This document shows, in pieces, positions 5,750-5,912 of a DNA stretch of 5,912 bases (positions are counted from its first letter, which is position 1; the number at the start of each line of letters is the position of its first letter). The DNA lies in contig SKGI01000140.1 in the NCBI GenBank assembly GCA_007117555.1, positions 1-5,912 on the forward strand, in the 5' to 3' direction. The notes under the pieces are model-generated. The model made no database searches. It was not told the origin of the DNA and saw only the letters and a program-made list of their open reading frames with translations. Position numbers and translations under genes: made by a program. Source of the DNA: Candidatus Izemoplasma sp. (GTDB lineage: Bacteria > Bacillota_I > Bacilli_A > Izemoplasmatales > Izemoplasmataceae).

Positions 5750-5912
5750 TGATAGAATTCATTCGTGAGATGTATGAATGGTTAGTGTTAGCATTATTGA
5801 TTGGTGTGCTCATTTTAACCTTCCGTATTTTATGGCTCAGCCGCAACATGAAACAGTACTTTGTCAACCGTAAGTATAAGCTTGAAACATTATATGAATT
5901 TGATCCACTGCA
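5746..5912 (+). CDS. Membrane-anchored protein of unknown family, 3' end missing
   Basis: Fifty-five codons are visible, from ATG 5746 to the window edge. GGAG at 5735-5738 lies seven bases before ATG 5746 and ten before the second ATG at 5749, so 5746 is preferred, though either is possible. The start overlaps the regulator's TGA in an ATGA arrangement, indicating an operon and coupled translation. Residues 12-31 (WLVLALLIGVLILTFRILWL) form one membrane span, with acidic residues before it and a basic stretch after it (RNMKQYFVNRKYK). This suggests an N-terminal anchor with the remainder in the cytoplasm. I do not recognise the family. The coupling suggests a partner for the XRE regulator. 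Confidence 0.7.
   Translation, partial: MMIEFIREMYEWLVLALLIGVLILTFRILWLSRNMKQYFVNRKYKLETLYEFDPL

Noticed and set aside
1..5912. CRISPR arrays, tRNA or rRNA genes, insertion sequences, riboswitches.
   Set aside because: No regularly spaced repeats, cloverleaf, rRNA-like conserved stretches, transposase motifs or terminal inverted repeats were seen on either strand.

Overview
The window reads as ordinary chromosomal DNA of a low-to-moderate GC (roughly 40% by eye, not counted) Gram-positive-type bacterium. TGA is used as a stop (5747-5749) and Trp is written TGG, so the genetic code is standard. Strong AGGAGG-like ribosome sites, TATAAT -10 boxes and a lipobox protein all fit Firmicutes or the Acholeplasma/Izemoplasma-type deep Mollicutes. 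That placement is inference only. All seven genes lie on the + strand and are tightly packed.

Region 1 (1-3052) is a tandem array of three homologous beta-propeller genes that resemble the GH43/GH32-type five-bladed glycosidase fold. The first is cut by the left edge (1-879). The second is a lipoprotein (904-2052). The third (2045-3022) lacks any export signal and overlaps the second by 8 bases. The three share the motifs GPWIK, GQP(S/A)L and D(P/A)YG. The first copy has lost both the HVCDP and RNHN signatures that the other two keep. The array ends in a stem-loop terminator at 3027-3052.

Region 2 (3065-4251) holds two separately promoted membrane protein genes. One resembles the DUF624/YesL family, often found beside carbohydrate-use genes (3122-3805). 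The other is a small DUF4234-like protein with an internal duplication and a GTG start (3880-4215), followed by a clear terminator.

Region 3 (4252-5912) starts with a non-coding stretch carrying repeated CTTAAC elements and a promoter. It leads into a 436-residue XRE-type regulator with a long helical, ankyrin-like C-terminal part (4439-5749). This overlaps by 4 bases a membrane-anchored protein cut by the right edge (5746-5912).

My reading is a surface/cytoplasm glycan-related propeller set with an adjacent YesL-like membrane protein, next to an unrelated regulator plus membrane-protein operon. The most unusual part is the propeller array. Its members differ in cell location and in conserved residues, and none shows the textbook GH43 catalytic residues at the expected places, so the family's activity is open.
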